Shown here piece after piece: positions 61,935 to 64,000 of a stretch of 64,000 bases of DNA. Source of the stretch: Aequorivita marisscotiae (lineage in GTDB: Bacteria > Bacteroidota > Bacteroidia > Flavobacteriales > Flavobacteriaceae); the NCBI RefSeq assembly GCF_029814825.1, contig NZ_CP122379.1:3016501-3080500 (forward strand), read 5' to 3'. The notes beneath the pieces were generated by a model. That model ran no database searches and was not told where the DNA came from. It saw nothing but the letters and a program-made list of their open reading frames with translations. The first letter of the stretch is position 1. Every line of letters starts with the position of its first letter. Position numbers and translations under genes: made by a program.

Positions 61935-63184
61935 AGATACTACTGAAATCCGCTACCATTGTAGATGCTTCCAGCGAGCATCATTTAAAAAAACGCGATG
62001 TTTTAATAGAAGATGGTAAAATTTCAAAAATTGCTGCAACCATTGCTTCTTCGGCTAAAGTAAAGGAAGTAATTCTAAAAAATTTACATATTTCGCAAGG
62101 GTGGTTTGACAGTAGTGTTTCCTTTGGCGAACCGGGTTTTGAGGAACGGGAAACTGTAGAAAACGGTTTAAAGACGGCTGCTTACAGCGGATTTACAGGG
62201 GTTGCCGTAAACGCAAATAGCTTTCCGGTAACCGATAGCAAAGGACATATAAAATTTTTAAAATCGAAAGCCGAAAACAAGGCGGTAAATCTGTATCCGG
62301 TTGGAGCATTAACCGTTGGCAGTAAGGGGGTTGACCTAGCTGAGCTGTTCGATATGAAAAATGAAGGCGCCGTAGCTTTTTACGATTATAAAAATCCGAT
62401 TACCAATGCAAACCTTTTAAAAATTGCGCTGCAATACAGTCAGAATTTTGACGGTTTGGTTCAGTCGTTTCCCTTTGAAAAATCGGTAGCGCGCAACGGA
62501 ATGGTAAATGAAGAAGTGAACAGTACCCGTTTGGGTTTAAAAGGAATTCCGGCACTTGCGGAAGAACTTCAAATTATTCGCGATTTATATATTTTGGAAT
62601 ATACTGGAGGGAAACTTCACATACCGACTATTTCAACTAAAAAGTCGGTTGAATTAATCAGGAATGCCAAGAAAAAAGGATTGGATGTAAGTTGTAGCGT
62701 TTCAATTTTTAATCTTGTACTTACAGACGACGTTTTGGAAGATTTTAACACCCATTACAAAGTTATACCTCCCTTGAGAACAAATGCAGACAACAAAGCC
62801 TTGCTAAAAGGATTAATGGACGGAACCATAGACGGGCTTACCAGCGACCACAACCCAATAGATGTGGAACACAAAAAAACAGAGTTTGAACAAGCCTATT
62901 TTGGCAGTATTGGTTTGGAGGGATGTTTTGGCGCACTAAACCAGCTGTTGGGAATGGAGGATACTGTAAAAGCATTAACGGGTTTAAAGGCAACTTTCGG
63001 GATTGGTTTAAACGAAATAAAAGAGGGAAACCAGGCCGAGCTTACCCTATTTAATCCCGAAGACACTAAGATATTTTCTGAAAAGGATATACTTTCAACT
63101 TCAAAAAACGCCGCGCTGTTAGGGGTAAAATTAAAAGGCAACCCTTACGGAATTATTGCAAATAACCAATTGGCACTTAATTAA
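61931..63184 (+). CDS. Dihydroorotase-like protein with degenerate metal site
   Basis: 417 aa, colinear with class I dihydroorotase: ATIVDASSEHH, FGEPGFEERETVENGLKTAA, STKKSVELIRNAKKKGLDV, GLTSDHNPIDVEHKKTEF and NPYGIIANNQ. The zinc ligands are largely gone: the usual D-x-H-x-H-x-R is D60-S-S62-V-S64-F-G66, the H-x-E-D block is replaced by VQSFPFEKS, and the TPHHL block reads SIFNLVL. The late Asp (TSDHNP) remains. It likely lacks catalysis, like the PyrC' partners of aspartate transcarbamoylase. Start overlaps the upstream stop (ATGA). Confidence 0.85.
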   Translation: MKILLKSATIVDASSEHHLKKRDVLIEDGKISKIAATIASSAKVKEVILKNLHISQGWFDSSVSFGEPGFEERETVENGLKTAAYSGFTGVAVNANSFPVTDSKGHIKFLKSKAENKAVNLYPVGALTVGSKGVDLAELFDMKNEGAVAFYDYKNPITNANLLKIALQYSQNFDGLVQSFPFEKSVARNGMVNEEVNSTRLGLKGIPALAEELQIIRDLYILEYTGGKLHIPTISTKKSVELIRNAKKKGLDVSCSVSIFNLVLTDDVLEDFNTHYKVIPPLRTNADNKALLKGLMDGTIDGLTSDHNPIDVEHKKTEFEQAYFGSIGLEGCFGALNQLLGMEDTVKALTGLKATFGIGLNEIKEGNQAELTLFNPEDTKIFSEKDILSTSKNAALLGVKLKGNPYGIIANNQLALN

Positions 63185-63186
63185 GA

Positions 63187-63507
63187 ATGAAAACTTCGCC
63201 AGCAGGAAAATCGACCGCCCTTATAGCCTACGCCCCTTTTGTAGGATTTTTAATCGCCTACTTTATCAACCGGGATGAGCAGCACGAATTTGCAACTTGG
63301 CATATTAAAAATATGTTTGGGTTATTTATACTGTTTGTAGTAGCAATGGTTGTACAGTCGCAAATTAATCTTACTGCCGGAGACGTGCTGTGGGTTATAT
63401 GTTTTGTGCTGTGGTTATACTCTTGGGCTATGGCCTATTTTAACAAGCGGCAGGCTATTCCTATTTTAAGTGAAAAATTTCAGGAGTGGTTTACATTTTT
63501 AAGTTGA
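63187..63507 (+). CDS. DUF4870-like small membrane protein
   Basis: 106 aa with three hydrophobic helices: TALIAYAPFVGFLIAYFI, MFGLFILFVVAMVVQ and DVLWVICFVLWLYSWAMAYF. The FATWHIKNMFGLFIL motif (conserved H) and closing PILSEKFQEWF are shared with the next gene, so the two are paralogs. Two bases after the dihydroorotase-like gene, hence same operon. Function unknown. Confidence 0.75.
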   Translation: MKTSPAGKSTALIAYAPFVGFLIAYFINRDEQHEFATWHIKNMFGLFILFVVAMVVQSQINLTAGDVLWVICFVLWLYSWAMAYFNKRQAIPILSEKFQEWFTFLS

Positions 63508-63557
63508 AAGTATTGGTTATCTTAGCTTTAAATTATTACTAACCAATAAATTTAGAT

Positions 63558-63881
63558 ATGGAAGCAAGTACAAACAACGGTAAAACCGTAGCCATAATAG
63601 CATACATTACCTTAATTGGCTGGATAGTGGCGCTCATAATGAACAATAAGGATAAAACCGCATTGGGATCGTTTCACGTTAGGCAAGCATTGGGTATTAT
63701 GTGTGTAGGGGTTATTCTTTCAATAATTTCGGGTATAATAGACATTTACATTCTTTCGCGCGTGGTGTATCTGGCGGTTTTGGTACTGTGGATACTCGGG
63801 CTAATTAGCGCTGCACAGGGCGAAATGAAACCAGTGCCCGTAGTTGGGGAAAAATTCCAGGAATGGTTTAAAGGAATATAA
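63558..63881 (+). CDS. DUF4870-like small membrane protein, paralog
   Basis: 107 aa, three hydrophobic helices. KTVAIIAYITLIGWIVALIM, GSFHVRQALGIMCVGVIL (conserved H-x-R-Q-A) and PVVGEKFQEWFKGI mark the DUF4870/Tic20-like small membrane family. Paralog of the preceding gene, sharing the EKFQEWF tail. Function unknown. Confidence 0.78.
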   Translation: MEASTNNGKTVAIIAYITLIGWIVALIMNNKDKTALGSFHVRQALGIMCVGVILSIISGIIDIYILSRVVYLAVLVLWILGLISAAQGEMKPVPVVGEKFQEWFKGI

Positions 63882-63900
63882 ATTTTTAAACAATTTTAAC

Positions 63901-63941
63901 GAGACCTTTTATACTGAAAGACCTTCAGTTTAAAAGGTCTT
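63901..63941 (+). terminator. Stem-loop, probable terminator
   Basis: GAGACCTTTTATACTGAA (63901-63918) pairs with TTCAGTTTAAAAGGTCTT (63924-63941) with one or two mismatches around a short loop. It follows the last DUF4870-like gene by 19 bp. The T run after it is weak (TGCTTATTTTT). Confidence 0.55.
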
Positions 63942-63944
63942 GCT

Positions 63945-63952
63945 TATTTTTG
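63945..63952 (+). promoter_or_regulatory. Candidate -7 element near the right edge
   Basis: TATTTTTG matches TAnnTTTG. The ATG at 63959 follows only 6 bp later, so if both are real the transcript would be nearly leaderless, or the true start lies beyond the window. Confidence 0.35.
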
Positions 63953-63958
63953 CACTCT

Positions 63959-64000
63959 ATGGAAAAGCAAACATTACTTTTAGACCACAATTATAGACCG
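63959..64000 (+). CDS. Start of a gene cut by the window edge (unidentified)
   Basis: From the ATG at 63959 the frame reads MEKQTLLLDHNYRP and runs off the window without a stop. Fourteen residues are too few to name a family. The -7-like box upstream suggests a promoter, but the spacing is tight. Confidence 0.35.
   Translation, partial: MEKQTLLLDHNYRP

Overview
The window looks like chromosome of a member of the Bacteroidetes, most likely a flavobacterium (family Flavobacteriaceae). Several things point there: Bacteroidetes-type promoters (TTG/TTTG, about 20 nt, TAnnTTTG), TonB-dependent receptors with carboxypeptidase-like N-termini, BatA, DUF937, DUF6146-type, LuxC-type and TlpA/DUF4369 families, and an A+T-rich sequence. 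I see no rRNA, tRNA or CRISPR array.

Region 1 (1-20,546, all minus strand) is one large surface-polysaccharide locus. It holds a cut-off CapE/WbjB-type dehydratase, an acetyltransferase, two glycosyltransferases, a Wzy-like polymerase, a pyruvyl transferase, a Wzx flippase, a sulfotransferase, and sugar-nucleotide genes for uronic acids (uge, ugd, wecC, wecB, wbpP-like and tviB/wbpO-like). A complete sulfate-activation set (cysN, cysD, cysC, a tandem DUF2061 protein, cysQ) sits inside it, with no sulfite-forming reductase. The simplest reading is that PAPS is made here for sulfation and the by-product PAP is removed by CysQ. The product would be a strongly anionic, pyruvylated, acetylated and sulfated capsule or exopolysaccharide.

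Region 2 (20,547-28,373) is dominated by non-coding composite repeats: long arrays of a 7-bp unit ([T/G]TG[T/G/A][C/G][G/T]G) joined by smaller tandem repeats. Among them lie a complete IS256-family element with an 8-bp target duplication, a small outer-membrane barrel, a second cysQ and dps.

Region 3 (28,374-37,008) has two tandem proteins of about 1,230 aa. Each is a lipoprotein with a purple-acid-phosphatase-like domain, a middle region with kinase-like motifs and a C-terminal outer-membrane barrel. One keeps the phosphatase metal ligands and the other has lost nearly all of them. Divergent from them is an HD-hydrolase/Pycsar-effector-type membrane protein.

Region 4 (37,009-40,072) returns to the 7-bp composite repeat, then a SIMPL-domain gene, then about 1.2 kb of a 131-bp higher-order repeat built on a GTCCC-TACG-GGAC hairpin.

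Region 5 (40,073-64,000) is ordinary core genome: TlpA-like, GAF protein, ychF, two small secreted proteins, ferredoxin and LuxC-type reductase with divergent overlapping promoters, serC, serA, DUF937, a coupled small-protein operon ahead of a TonB receptor, folE, an ABC ATPase, a TIGR02757 protein, two tandem GAF histidine kinases, and a batA-like/dihydroorotase-like operon in which the dihydroorotase has lost its zinc-binding histidines.
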